DNA of 33,205 bases from RGIG4140 sp045532865 (GTDB lineage: Bacteria; Pseudomonadota; Alphaproteobacteria; CAAHEQ01; UBA3637), in NCBI GenBank assembly GCA_045532865.1, contig JAZSGT010000021.1:1-33205 (forward strand). The letters run 5' to 3'. The notes beneath the pieces are model-generated. The model had not been told where the DNA came from. It made no database searches and saw nothing but the letters and a program-made list of their open reading frames with translations. The translations under genes and the position numbers were made by a program. Position 1 is the first letter of the stretch. Each line of letters opens with the position of its first letter. This document shows positions 24,523-33,194 of the stretch, piece after piece.

Positions 24523-27500
24523 CTAGAATAGATATTTATATCCCATATTAATGGTATGTCCTGTTGAAGTTGAAGAGAAATCATAGTCATATTTCAACTC
24601 TAATTCTGACATACCATACAACCATAACAAAGATCCACCAACAGTAAATGTATCTTTATCAACATTTAAACCTTCAACAGCAAAAGGGGCCGCATATTTA
24701 ACAAATCTTGCTGTTGATTTAGATGCAGTATCACCAAATTCATGTGTCCACCTAACATGAGCTTCCGGGCGGAATCTATAAAATGGATTTCCAAAATCAA
24801 ATGCAGCCTTTAACTCAACAGGAGTCTGTATGGAATTAAGTTTTGCGCTCTTCAAGTTTGTCAACGCATATCCTGTTCCTTTTTCCATCACCTCATCCAT
24901 TTGAACTGAAGTATAATCTAACCCGATTTTAGGTGTAATGATAAAATTGCGATTAACCATCAACTCATAACCAATATCTGCCCCAATTGTATATGCCGTT
25001 ACATCAAAATCTGCCTTTGCTATTTCTGCCAATGATTCAACTTTTCTTTTGGTTGTGTTAGATGTTCTACTCCACAAAGCATAAAAATCCATAAACGAAC
25101 GAGAATAATGGGGTGTAATACTTCCATAAACACCCATGCCATAAGTTGTCATATCTGACTGGAATTTTTTATTTTTTTGCTCCATATCACCAGAAGCATA
25201 TAAAGCAGCAATACCCAAAGAAAGAACACCTATTTTTCTGTCAATACCTGCTGTAAACCCTTGAGCATCAAAATCATATCCTGATTGGTTATCCTTATCA
25301 TCTTGACTAAATGACATAGCAAATGGTTTTGCCCACATACCACCACGATCCGTACGTCTTTGACCATAAGGATTATGTCTAATTTGCCTAAATCCATAAT
25401 AATAGCGTTCATATCCAGGACGCCCATAATAATATGGTTGACGAACATAGTACGTAGAAGCCAAATCATGCTTAACACGGTAATTACGCATAGCATTCAT
25501 TTCTGAAAGAACACTTTCTTTGAATACTTTTTGCAAACGTAAAGCTGCTTGTTGTGTATTTAAATAACCTTCTGGAGAATATTCATCTAATATTTCAACA
25601 GCATCTTCTGCTGATTGTGCAAAATAAACATTATCAATAAATGGATCAATAGTATAAGCACCAACACTTTGTCTTAGATTTGTTAAAAAATCCACCAGAG
25701 AATCTACATTCTTAGAACGTTTTGTTGGCTCTAACCCCTCTTTTAAAGACTGAACATCTTCTATTTTTAAAGAAAGTTTATTATTATTTATTGAAATATC
25801 AGTCCCTTTCCATAAGAACGTTGTTCTTAATTTATCACTATTTCCGTGAAGCTGTGTTGCTGACAAAATTTCATATTCTTGGTTTTCTTGAATATCTCTA
25901 ACAATGATTCGTGTTCCATCTGCTAAATTAACAGTTCCATCAACAGTAATTTTATCACTCTTATCCCCATCTGCACGCACATCAAGATACCCCGTTGAAT
26001 CGGTTTCAACAGTCAAATCTTTAGTCGTATAGGGTACAGCCGAATTTATTATTGTATCAGTTGAAGAAACAATTTTTAATTCAGAAACAGCTTTTTCTTG
26101 AATACTTTTATTTGAAACAGCCAATCTTGAATTTTCATCGATTGAAAGATACCCATTTTTTATATTTAAAACACCACTACCTGCAAGTGCTGAATATGGC
26201 TTTAAATGAATATCATTTGTAACATTCACAGCGTTTGAACCAAGTTCATTTAAAAATTCAAAAACACCACCATTCATGTTTAAATTATCAACATCAACAT
26301 TTCCCCGAACCTCAAAATGATTTGAATTCACATTTAATGTTGTATCTGTTACAGATTCTCCCTTTGATAATTTTTCTTGATCACGAACAACTCTTGAAAC
26401 TGCAATATCTGCATAAGATGTCAAAGAAGCACCTGTTCCAAGCTCAACACCTTCTTCATAAAATGTTGGATAAGTCACACCGTCTGATGAAGATGAAATA
26501 TTTATCTCATGCAAGGCATTATAATTGCCACTTGAAATCAAAATACGATCTACATGCACAGCCCCAGAAGAATTAACACTTTTACCTTGAGCATCAATTT
26601 CAAGTGTTGTATTCACCCGATCACCATCAACTTCTTTGATTGAACCAACATTAAAGTTATCTGTCAATCTAATTGTTGTGTTACTATCTAACTCAACATT
26701 ATCTATTTTCACAGCATTATTGATTTCAATACCACCACTATTAACAATCAAATTTTCAACATTAATTGTATTTGTTGTTTTATAAAACTCTCTATCTTTT
26801 AATGAAACTTCAACTGTTGTATTTGTTGTGTTCTGCAACCGATTAATTGGATCATAAATAATAAGTGGTCCGTCTTTGATTGAAGAGCTTGTTACTCTAA
26901 ATGTTGTATCGGTGTTTAGATAAATATTCCCTTTTACCTCTCCAGCAGCTTCCAACAAACCAACATCTACTAAAATACTGTCAACGTTAATATTCCCATC
27001 CAATTTAGCAAAATGAGATTCATCAACATTCACCGTTACATGAACATTTTTTGCACCATCTGCTTTTTGCAATGATCCCAAAATTGTACCTGCTTGATAA
27101 CAATGATCACATAAAACAGGACTTTCACCTTCTTCAACAGGCTCATTTGTCAATAAAACATTTGAATCCGTCCCAAGTGTAATATCAGCCTTTAAACGAC
27201 CAGTTGCTTCAATATAACCTCTTTCAGCCATGTTAATTTTACCAAGAGATTGCATTGTTGAATCAGAATAAAGTGTAAAATCACCACTTACCCCTAAAGA
27301 ACCATCATTTAAAAAATTAATAATCGGTGTAAAAATTGATGTTGTTGCTGTCCCCGAAGCCCCACCAAAGATTAAACGTGAAGAGTTTCCAAAATAAACA
27401 CCACCTGTTGCATTTAAAGTTGGATAGGCTGTTTGCACAATAGACTCGGTTGTTGCCTCTGTTTCAGACTCATCCTCTACTGTAGAAAAATCAACAGGCG

Positions 27501-29427
27501 TTATTAACATTGAAGAATTATCACCCAACTGAATTTTGTGCGTATTAACTTGTCCACCAGAAATATTAACAGTAGCATTATTGCCCATTGTAATATTGTT
27601 TACATTCAATATACCTGTATAAATTTGCCCAGGGAGAACCTCTTTATACTCAATCAAATCTTTTAATTCTTCTGGAATAGTTGGAATCCCTCCTCCACTT
27701 GGGTCTTCTTGTGAACCTCCTCCAGTTTCTCCTCCAGAAGTTCCACCTGATTCGCCTCCAGATTCACCTCCACTCTCTCCTCCAGTTTCCCCACCTTCAT
27801 AATCAGTACCATTTAATGAACTGTTAATTATTGCTTCTAACTCAGCAATGGTGAATTTTCCATCTGGATCTTGAGGAACACTATTTTTCAAATCAAGTTC
27901 TAATTTTGCCAGAACATCATCTGTAAGTGTTGGATCTCTTTCTTTTATGGCTTTTAAAATATAATCTATTTCAGCATCTGTTAAACGTCCTGCATCTGAA
28001 AGTGGCATTACTTGATACATCATAACTTGAGATTCTGGTGTATTTTCCGAGCCAGTTCCGCTTTCTGTTCCTGTCTCTGAACTCGTTCCACTTCCCGATC
28101 CTGTTTTTAACTGTGGAACATATACAGGAGATTGATACTCTGATGAAACATTTAATGTACCATTATCTAAAAAATTAATATCACCACTTACATCCATCCT
28201 ACCTGATTGGACACTTAATGTTCCTGAATTTAAAAAATCAATTTGCGAACCCGTATACGTACTATTACTTTTATTAATCAAGCTTGAATTATCTTTAAAT
28301 ACGAGTTTATCGATATTCATAACAGAAGCATGTGGGATTTTAGGGACTGGGAAATAGGTCGTCTGAGTTGCTATATCTAAACCTCCTAAAATATCTTCTA
28401 TACTTCCCCCAACCGAGACTGTTGTAACTTCTACTTGATTTAAATAATTAAAATAATAATCAGCGCCATTTGTGATAACAGCATTTTCACCAGTTGTCAC
28501 ATTAGAAGCTGTAAACGTGGCACCCATTTCATTTGAAATTTTTGAATCATTTCCAATTAAAATATTATCTACTGTAAATGTGGCTCCATTAGGCAAAACT
28601 TGTCCAGCATAATTTATTCCATTTTGCTCAACAATATATGGATCAACAACATTTAATATCGTTGCATTAGCACCCATTGAAACATTTTGAACATCAACAA
28701 CTGAACCATTAGCTAAAAAGCCATTAGATGTGAAAGTAATATTGTCGGTTGTCAATGTTGAATCAAACAAATTCAAACCAGCAAGTTCAAGTGATGAAAC
28801 ACCATCTCCTATATCAACAGTTTCATATACACCTTGCACACCATTAAAGAAAGAGCCATTTGAAGCAAAAGCAATTTCATTTTTATTAACATCTCCTGCT
28901 AAATTTTCAAAGCTACCACCCAGGTTTGAAACAATTGCATTTGTCCCGAGCACAACACTTCCCTTAATTGTTGGCACAACTTCTGATTCTGTAGTTTGTG
29001 TACCTCCCGATGCATCGGCATCTTCTTCTTGTGATTGCTCTTGTTCTTTTTGGTTAAATATTACAACTTGATCGACTTCTTGCAACTGAATACGTTCAAT
29101 TGTTCCTTGGTTATCAATAAAAACCGAATTACCCGTTGTTGAATTTGTAAATCCATATATCCCAAAACCAAAAGCAGAAGAATTTATTTCACCCTTATTA
29201 ATGATATCAACGGGTACATCCTGCCCATTAATAAGAACCGTATTACCACCAGAAGTGGAACTAATAGAAGACTCATTCGTATAAGTTATTTTATTATTTG
29301 ATTGATCATAGTACGAACTATTTTTATCCAAGACAACATTTGTGGGCAAATTAGCCTCTGTTGCATTTGCATTAAAAGCCATCAAAACTGCAGCAAAAAC
29401 AGGCAATGATATATAAACTTTTTGCAC
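24523..29427 (-). CDS. Giant autotransporter (type Va) with atypical passenger
   Basis: With a GTG start at 29427 this is a 1634-residue protein. Signal peptide (1-23): VQKVYISLPVFAAVLMAFNA, cut after NANA. The passenger (about 24-1240) is built from short beta-helix-like repeats such as NGTLNVSS, MGNNATVNISGG and LGTDSNVLLTN. Two Gly/Ser/Thr/Glu-rich linkers (about 441-467 and 545-580) flank a helical EF-hand-like module. A Cys pair, CDHC, is at 773-776. A helical segment and a Tyr/Arg-rich stretch (about 1326-1347) lead to the barrel (about 1362-1634, MWAKPFAMSF to GYKYLF), ending in Phe as outer-membrane barrels do. An upstream ATG at 29469 would add 14 residues but lacks a ribosome site. 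The role is probably adhesion or surface display; the passenger resembles no named adhesin I know. Confidence 0.93.
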   Translation of the reverse strand: MQKVYISLPVFAAVLMAFNANATEANLPTNVVLDKNSSYYDQSNNKITYTNESSISSTSGGNTVLINGQDVPVDIINKGEINSSAFGFGIYGFTNSTTGNSVFIDNQGTIERIQLQEVDQVVIFNQKEQEQSQEEDADASGGTQTTESEVVPTIKGSVVLGTNAIVSNLGGSFENLAGDVNKNEIAFASNGSFFNGVQGVYETVDIGDGVSSLELAGLNLFDSTLTTDNITFTSNGFLANGSVVDVQNVSMGANATILNVVDPYIVEQNGINYAGQVLPNGATFTVDNILIGNDSKISNEMGATFTASNVTTGENAVITNGADYYFNYLNQVEVTTVSVGGSIEDILGGLDIATQTTYFPVPKIPHASVMNIDKLVFKDNSSLINKSNSTYTGSQIDFLNSGTLSVQSGRMDVSGDINFLDNGTLNVSSEYQSPVYVPQLKTGSGSGTSSETGTESGTGSENTPESQVMMYQVMPLSDAGRLTDAEIDYILKAIKERDPTLTDDVLAKLELDLKNSVPQDPDGKFTIAELEAIINSSLNGTDYEGGETGGESGGESGGESGGTSGGETGGGSQEDPSGGGIPTIPEELKDLIEYKEVLPGQIYTGILNVNNITMGNNATVNISGGQVNTHKIQLGDNSSMLITPVDFSTVEDESETEATTESIVQTAYPTLNATGGVYFGNSSRLIFGGASGTATTSIFTPIINFLNDGSLGVSGDFTLYSDSTMQSLGKINMAERGYIEATGRLKADITLGTDSNVLLTNEPVEEGESPVLCDHCYQAGTILGSLQKADGAKNVHVTVNVDESHFAKLDGNINVDSILVDVGLLEAAGEVKGNIYLNTDTTFRVTSSSIKDGPLIIYDPINRLQNTTNTTVEVSLKDREFYKTTNTINVENLIVNSGGIEINNAVKIDNVELDSNTTIRLTDNFNVGSIKEVDGDRVNTTLEIDAQGKSVNSSGAVHVDRILISSGNYNALHEINISSSSDGVTYPTFYEEGVELGTGASLTSYADIAVSRVVRDQEKLSKGESVTDTTLNVNSNHFEVRGNVDVDNLNMNGGVFEFLNELGSNAVNVTNDIHLKPYSALAGSGVLNIKNGYLSIDENSRLAVSNKSIQEKAVSELKIVSSTDTIINSAVPYTTKDLTVETDSTGYLDVRADGDKSDKITVDGTVNLADGTRIIVRDIQENQEYEILSATQLHGNSDKLRTTFLWKGTDISINNNKLSLKIEDVQSLKEGLEPTKRSKNVDSLVDFLTNLRQSVGAYTIDPFIDNVYFAQSAEDAVEILDEYSPEGYLNTQQAALRLQKVFKESVLSEMNAMRNYRVKHDLASTYYVRQPYYYGRPGYERYYYGFRQIRHNPYGQRRTDRGGMWAKPFAMSFSQDDKDNQSGYDFDAQGFTAGIDRKIGVLSLGIAALYASGDMEQKNKKFQSDMTTYGMGVYGSITPHYSRSFMDFYALWSRTSNTTKRKVESLAEIAKADFDVTAYTIGADIGYELMVNRNFIITPKIGLDYTSVQMDEVMEKGTGYALTNLKSAKLNSIQTPVELKAAFDFGNPFYRFRPEAHVRWTHEFGDTASKSTARFVKYAAPFAVEGLNVDKDTFTVGGSLLWLYGMSELELKYDYDFSSTSTGHTINMGYKYLF
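27688..27795 (-). repeat. Gly-Gly-Glu-Ser/Thr repeat linker in the autotransporter
   Basis: Short repeats encoding units of SGGE or TGGE (for example GGESGGESGGESGGTSGGE) run through about 36 residues of the passenger. Such low-complexity linkers expand and contract by slippage and usually separate folded modules. Confidence 0.85.
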
Positions 29428-29433
29428 CCCACA

Positions 29434-29437
29434 CCTC
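29434..29437 (-). promoter_or_regulatory. Ribosome binding site supporting the GTG start of the autotransporter
   Basis: GAGG on the minus strand lies six bases before GTG at 29427. The product then begins directly with a compact signal peptide. The alternative ATG at 29469 is preceded only by A and T. Confidence 0.65.
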
Positions 29438-29555
29438 AAAAATAACCCTTTATTATTTTCTTTTAACATAGTTTTTTTTTATTTACAAGCAAAAATATAA
29501 TCCTAAATATTTAAAAAACCATTTCATTTTAAAAAAAACAGGAAAACAATAAATC

Positions 29556-31358
29556 ATGAAAAACAAAATAAAAAAACAATTAAAAAACAATACATTTATT
29601 TTAAATTATTCTAGAATGTGGCCATTTATAAAACCTTATTGGATTAGAGCATTAATTGCTATTATTATTACCATTCCCATTGGATCTCTCGATGCTGTTA
29701 TCGCCCTATCTTTAAAACCATTTATGGACACAATCATTATGGAAAAAGGTGGAGAAACACCTTTTAACCTTCCATTGTATATCATTCCTCTTTTTATTAT
29801 CTTTTTTACAATAATACAAAGCTCATTAGAATATTTTTCAGCCTATTTAAATACCTGGGTTGGATGCAAAATAACAAACAATCTCAAACAAAAAGTGTAT
29901 CAAAAATTGGTTACTTGCGAAGCCTCATTTGCAGATAAAAACACCTCAGGTTTTATTGTTTTTAGATGCGATAATGACCCGTCCCTTGCTTGCTCAGGAC
30001 TAATCAACAATTTAAAAGTTTTTACAACTAGAATTTTTTCCTCTCTCTCACTTATTTGCGTTTTGTTCTATACTTCTTGGCAATTGGCTATTATTGCCTT
30101 AATCGTTCTATCATCTGCTCTTTATCCACTCACTAAAATTCGAAAAAAAATCAAGGAAGTTATGAATCATACAGTTCTTGCAGGTGGTGCCATTTTAACA
30201 ACATTCAATGAAACATTTGCCGGATTAAAAACTATCGCATCTTATAATTTAGAAAATCAACAATCCTCTAAATTTTCAAACATACTTAAACAAATTTTCA
30301 AATTACAAATCAAATACACACAACGCACAGCTTGGCTCTCTCCAATGATGCACATTATTATTTCATTTGGTATTGCTGGAGCCATTTGGTATGGAAGTTA
30401 TCTGATAAAATCAAATCAAATAACAAGTGGTGATTTTGTTTCTTTTATGACAGCACTTCTCATGCTTTACACTCCTGTTAAAAATATTGGAAAAAACTTT
30501 ACCTCTGTTCAAATGTCATTTATGGCCATTGAACGTGTTTTCGATTTTTTAAATACTCCCATGAGCATTGTTGAAAAAGAAAATGCATATCAACTTCCCC
30601 CTTTGCAAAACAAAATTGAATACAAAAACGTATCCTTTAGTTATAATGGAGAAAAAGAAATTTTAAACAATATTAACCTAACCATAAACAAAGGTGAAAA
30701 AGTCGCATTTGTTGGAAATTCTGGAGGAGGGAAAACAACACTTATCAATCTACTTCCCCGTTTCTATCAAATTACAAAAGGTTGTATTTTAATTGATGGA
30801 CATGATATTCAAGACATATCACTCCAATCCCTTAGAAATCAAATCGCTATTGTTTTTCAAGACAACTTCTTGTTTTCTGGAACAATCAAAGAAAACATTC
30901 TTCTCGGAAAAGAAAATGCCACTAAAAATGAAATTAATCACGCCCTTAAATTAGCATGTCTAGACGATTTTGTTAAAACACTTCCAGATGGCATTGACAC
31001 TCAAATAGGCGAAAGAGGGGTTTTGCTTTCAGGTGGCCAAAAACAACGTGTCGCCATCGCAAGAGCTTTTTTAAAAAATGCGCCCATCGTTATATTAGAC
31101 GAAGCAACTTCTGCACTTGATAACAAATCTGAAGCCATTGTTCAACAAGCTATCGACAATTTAATGCATGACAGAACTGTTTTTGTTATAGCACATCGAT
31201 TATCAACCATACAAAATGCAGATAAAATAGTTGTGATTAATGAAGGGAACATAATTGAGCAAGGCTCACATGAAACATTAATTAATATAAATGGCGCTTA
31301 TCACTCTTTATACATGGCACAATTTAAATCAAAAACTAAAGCATGTAATTCATTGTAA
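29556..31358 (+). CDS. msbA: MsbA-like ABC exporter (lipid A/lipid flippase family)
   Basis: A 600-residue half-transporter. The N-terminal membrane domain has six predicted helices (from PYWIRALIAIIITIPIGSLD to about residue 320), with the typical intracellular loops. The nucleotide-binding domain starts near 350, with Walker A GNSGGGKTT near 385, Q loop VFQDNFLFSG, ABC signature LSGGQKQR near 490, Walker B IVILDEATSALD near 510 and the switch His in IAHRLST. All catalytic residues are intact. The length and order fit MsbA, which flips lipid A core across the inner membrane, but other type IV ABC exporters look alike. It is divergent from the autotransporter; TATAAT at 29496-29501 is a possible -10 box. 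Confidence 0.87.
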   Translation: MKNKIKKQLKNNTFILNYSRMWPFIKPYWIRALIAIIITIPIGSLDAVIALSLKPFMDTIIMEKGGETPFNLPLYIIPLFIIFFTIIQSSLEYFSAYLNTWVGCKITNNLKQKVYQKLVTCEASFADKNTSGFIVFRCDNDPSLACSGLINNLKVFTTRIFSSLSLICVLFYTSWQLAIIALIVLSSALYPLTKIRKKIKEVMNHTVLAGGAILTTFNETFAGLKTIASYNLENQQSSKFSNILKQIFKLQIKYTQRTAWLSPMMHIIISFGIAGAIWYGSYLIKSNQITSGDFVSFMTALLMLYTPVKNIGKNFTSVQMSFMAIERVFDFLNTPMSIVEKENAYQLPPLQNKIEYKNVSFSYNGEKEILNNINLTINKGEKVAFVGNSGGGKTTLINLLPRFYQITKGCILIDGHDIQDISLQSLRNQIAIVFQDNFLFSGTIKENILLGKENATKNEINHALKLACLDDFVKTLPDGIDTQIGERGVLLSGGQKQRVAIARAFLKNAPIVILDEATSALDNKSEAIVQQAIDNLMHDRTVFVIAHRLSTIQNADKIVVINEGNIIEQGSHETLININGAYHSLYMAQFKSKTKACNSL

Positions 31359-31414
31359 AATACAGAAAAAAACTTATCTAAAAAAGTGTTTAATTTTATA
31401 AAAAGGAGAAAAAC

Positions 31415-31894
31415 ATGCAACAAAATATTGCACCTTATACAAAGAAATATCTCAAAGCCAGAAGTAAAGAGGTCAATTCTATTCAAAACGAAATAAACCG
31501 TATTTTCGATCAACACATTATGCCTTTTGAAAGAGCTCAAGCAACTGACACATTCATTGATCCAGATATTGAAATTTCAGAAACAGCTAAAAACGTTACA
31601 GTAACAGCAGAACTTCCTGGCATGAGTGCTGATAATATTAATCTTCATATTTCAAAAGACGGTTATCTCACAATCAGTGGCGAAAAAACAAACACACATG
31701 AACAACAAGACGATGAAGGATTTTATTTTTCAGAACGTTCATATGGATTTATTAATCGCACAATTGAACTCCCTTCAGACATCGATGAAGAAAATGTCAA
31801 CGCTTCTTTTGAAAAAGGACTACTTAAAATCACTATTCCAAAATTAAAATCTGAAAAACAAAATCCCAAAAAAATTAAAATTAAAGAAAAATAA
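31415..31894 (+). CDS. Small heat shock protein (Hsp20/IbpA family)
   Basis: A 159-residue holdase chaperone that binds unfolding proteins in the cytoplasm. A short N-terminal arm precedes the alpha-crystallin domain (about 45-140), with the conserved VTVTAELPGMSADNINLHIS, LTISGEK, ERSYGFINRTIELP and the signature FEKGLLKITIPK. The C-terminal ITIPKLKSEKQNPKKIKI tail is Lys-rich. The ribosome site AAAAGGAG is strong. It stands alone, with a terminator behind it. No ROSE-type thermometer or sigma-32 promoter could be confidently seen in the 56-base leader. Confidence 0.94.
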   Translation: MQQNIAPYTKKYLKARSKEVNSIQNEINRIFDQHIMPFERAQATDTFIDPDIEISETAKNVTVTAELPGMSADNINLHISKDGYLTISGEKTNTHEQQDDEGFYFSERSYGFINRTIELPSDIDEENVNASFEKGLLKITIPKLKSEKQNPKKIKIKEK

Positions 31895-31920
31895 ATAAAT
31901 CAAAATTACTCAACAAAAAC

Positions 31921-31954
31921 AAAGCATCTCAAAAATAAGATTGGGATGCTTTTT
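31921..31954 (+). terminator. Rho-independent terminator after hsp20
   Basis: AAAGCATCTC (31921-31930) pairs with GGGATGCTTT (31943-31952), with a single G-U, around a 12-base loop and ends in T residues. Confidence 0.8.
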
Positions 31955-31971
31955 CTATACATATAAAAAAT

Positions 31972-32000
31972 TTGACAAACATTTATTTTTCTGATATATT
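31972..32000 (+). promoter_or_regulatory. Near-perfect sigma-70-type promoter
   Basis: TTGACA (31972-31977), the exact -35 consensus, lies 17 bases before TATATT (31995-32000), five of six in the -10. It is 31 bases from the start of the 148-residue unknown gene and directly after the hsp20 terminator. Confidence 0.8.
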
Positions 32001-32031
32001 ATAACAAATTTTAAAAACAAAAGGATCCTTA

Positions 32032-32478
32032 ATGAAAAATGAAGAAAATTCAAAACAATCAAATTCTTTTGATAAAAAGGAACTTGTTCAACAGATTTTA
32101 GTTTCTCTTGCAACAATTCTCAACAATTCAGAAAATTGGGACGGATGCGACCCTAAGACACCTATTGCTCATGCATTTTTAAAAAATCAAAACAACGCGT
32201 TTCATCAATTTTGTTTTTATAGCAAATACAAACCGCAAAACCCCTCTTACATAGATGCTATGGCTCATGAGTATTTTAAATGGAAAACAATTTATGCAGC
32301 TTATAACCATCCTCAAAAAGTTTTATACGATTTAAATGAAAACAAATTAACAAATCGCTTACAAAAAGCTCTTATTACACATTTTATAGGGGTTAATCAT
32401 TTTAAAACAAAAGATCAACAAACTCTCTTAAATCAAACACAACTATTAGTTGAAAAAAAATTTTCACATTCAAAATAA
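32032..32478 (+). CDS. Unrecognised cytoplasmic protein, 148 residues
   Basis: No family recognised. No signal peptide or membrane segment is seen. It is predicted mostly helical, with an aromatic/His-rich centre (HAFLKNQNNAFHQFCFYSKY, then MAHEYFKWKTIYAAY), two Cys residues and a Lys-rich C-terminus. The ribosome site AAAGGATC precedes the ATG. It is the first gene of a two-gene unit with the 181-residue membrane-anchored protein 18 bases downstream, and it has the best promoter match in the window, so it is probably well expressed. Confidence 0.8.
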   Translation: MKNEENSKQSNSFDKKELVQQILVSLATILNNSENWDGCDPKTPIAHAFLKNQNNAFHQFCFYSKYKPQNPSYIDAMAHEYFKWKTIYAAYNHPQKVLYDLNENKLTNRLQKALITHFIGVNHFKTKDQQTLLNQTQLLVEKKFSHSK

Positions 32479-32496
32479 TTTATATGGAAGGAAGAC

Positions 32497-33042
32497 ATGG
32501 GATTATTTACATCAGATATTGAAAAAGCTCGAAATATAAATATGGAGCTACAAACAATTGTTTTGGAACTTGAAAAAATAACCGAACAAAATAAACAACT
32601 GCTTAACACTTCAACATATATCAACTATTGCAAGAAACAAGCAACTAACGCTCTTGCCTTATTGGAAAAAGATCAAAATTATACTCTTTCCATCAATAAT
32701 TCACACCTTGAAACATTAAAATTTTGGGACATAATAAAACTTTCATTAGATGGAAAATTATATAGTTACAAATTAAATTCTGCCGAACGCAAACGATTTA
32801 TTACTTACTTCACAAGAGGCAATGGTTCATCCATTCTTAAAGCCTGGAATAAAGAAAAAGTTCACATCCAGCATCTTATTAACACAAACAGCCCACAAAA
32901 AGAAATAAGCACAAACACAAAAAAATTGCTCGTTTTTTCAGCTGTTGTTACCGGAGCTTTGCTTGGAGCAGGAATAAAAACCATTATTTTTGCAAAAGAA
33001 AATATCAAGCAACTCAAAAAGAATAATCAAAATAATTTATAA
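32497..33042 (+). CDS. Unrecognised protein with C-terminal membrane anchor, 181 residues
   Basis: No family recognised. The N-terminal ~45 residues form a likely coiled coil (ARNINMELQTIVLELEKITE). The middle (about 50-135) is mixed and charged, with LKFWDIIKLSLDGKLYSYKL. One membrane helix with a Gly/Ala face (KLLVFSAVVTGALLGAGIKT) lies at about 144-167, and a short Lys/Asn tail follows. With no signal peptide the bulk should lie in the cytoplasm, tethered by its tail. The ribosome site GGAAGGA is strong. It appears to be co-transcribed with the preceding unknown gene and is followed by two hairpins. Confidence 0.8.
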   Translation: MGLFTSDIEKARNINMELQTIVLELEKITEQNKQLLNTSTYINYCKKQATNALALLEKDQNYTLSINNSHLETLKFWDIIKLSLDGKLYSYKLNSAERKRFITYFTRGNGSSILKAWNKEKVHIQHLINTNSPQKEISTNTKKLLVFSAVVTGALLGAGIKTIIFAKENIKQLKKNNQNNL

Positions 33043-33136
33043 TTTTTCTTCAAAAAACGAAGGCCGAAAAAAATTAAGTTATCAAATCCATAAAAAGAAG
33101 AAAAACAAATTATATAAACAAATAACTAAAATCTTT

Positions 33137-33160
33137 AAATTTCAACTTAATGAAATTTTT
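33137..33160 (+). terminator. AT-rich hairpin after the unknown two-gene unit
   Basis: AAATTTCA (33137-33144) and TGAAATTT (33151-33158) form a perfect 8-bp stem with a six-base loop, followed by T residues. It is weak in GC content and could be one part of a tandem terminator. Confidence 0.45.
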
Positions 33161-33167
33161 CACACTC

Positions 33168-33194
33168 AAAAGCGTACATTTATGTATGCTTTTT
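33168..33194 (+). terminator. Hairpin terminator at the right end
   Basis: AAAAGCGTACAT (33168-33179) pairs with ATGTATGCTTTT (33182-33193), with one G-U, forming a long stem with a tight loop and a T run. The A and T flanks would also suit a convergent gene beyond the window. Confidence 0.7.

Noticed and set aside
28730..29071. 113-codon plus-strand frame opposite the autotransporter
   Set aside because: Antisense shadow of a Ser/Thr/Gly-rich coding region, with no ribosome site or domain.
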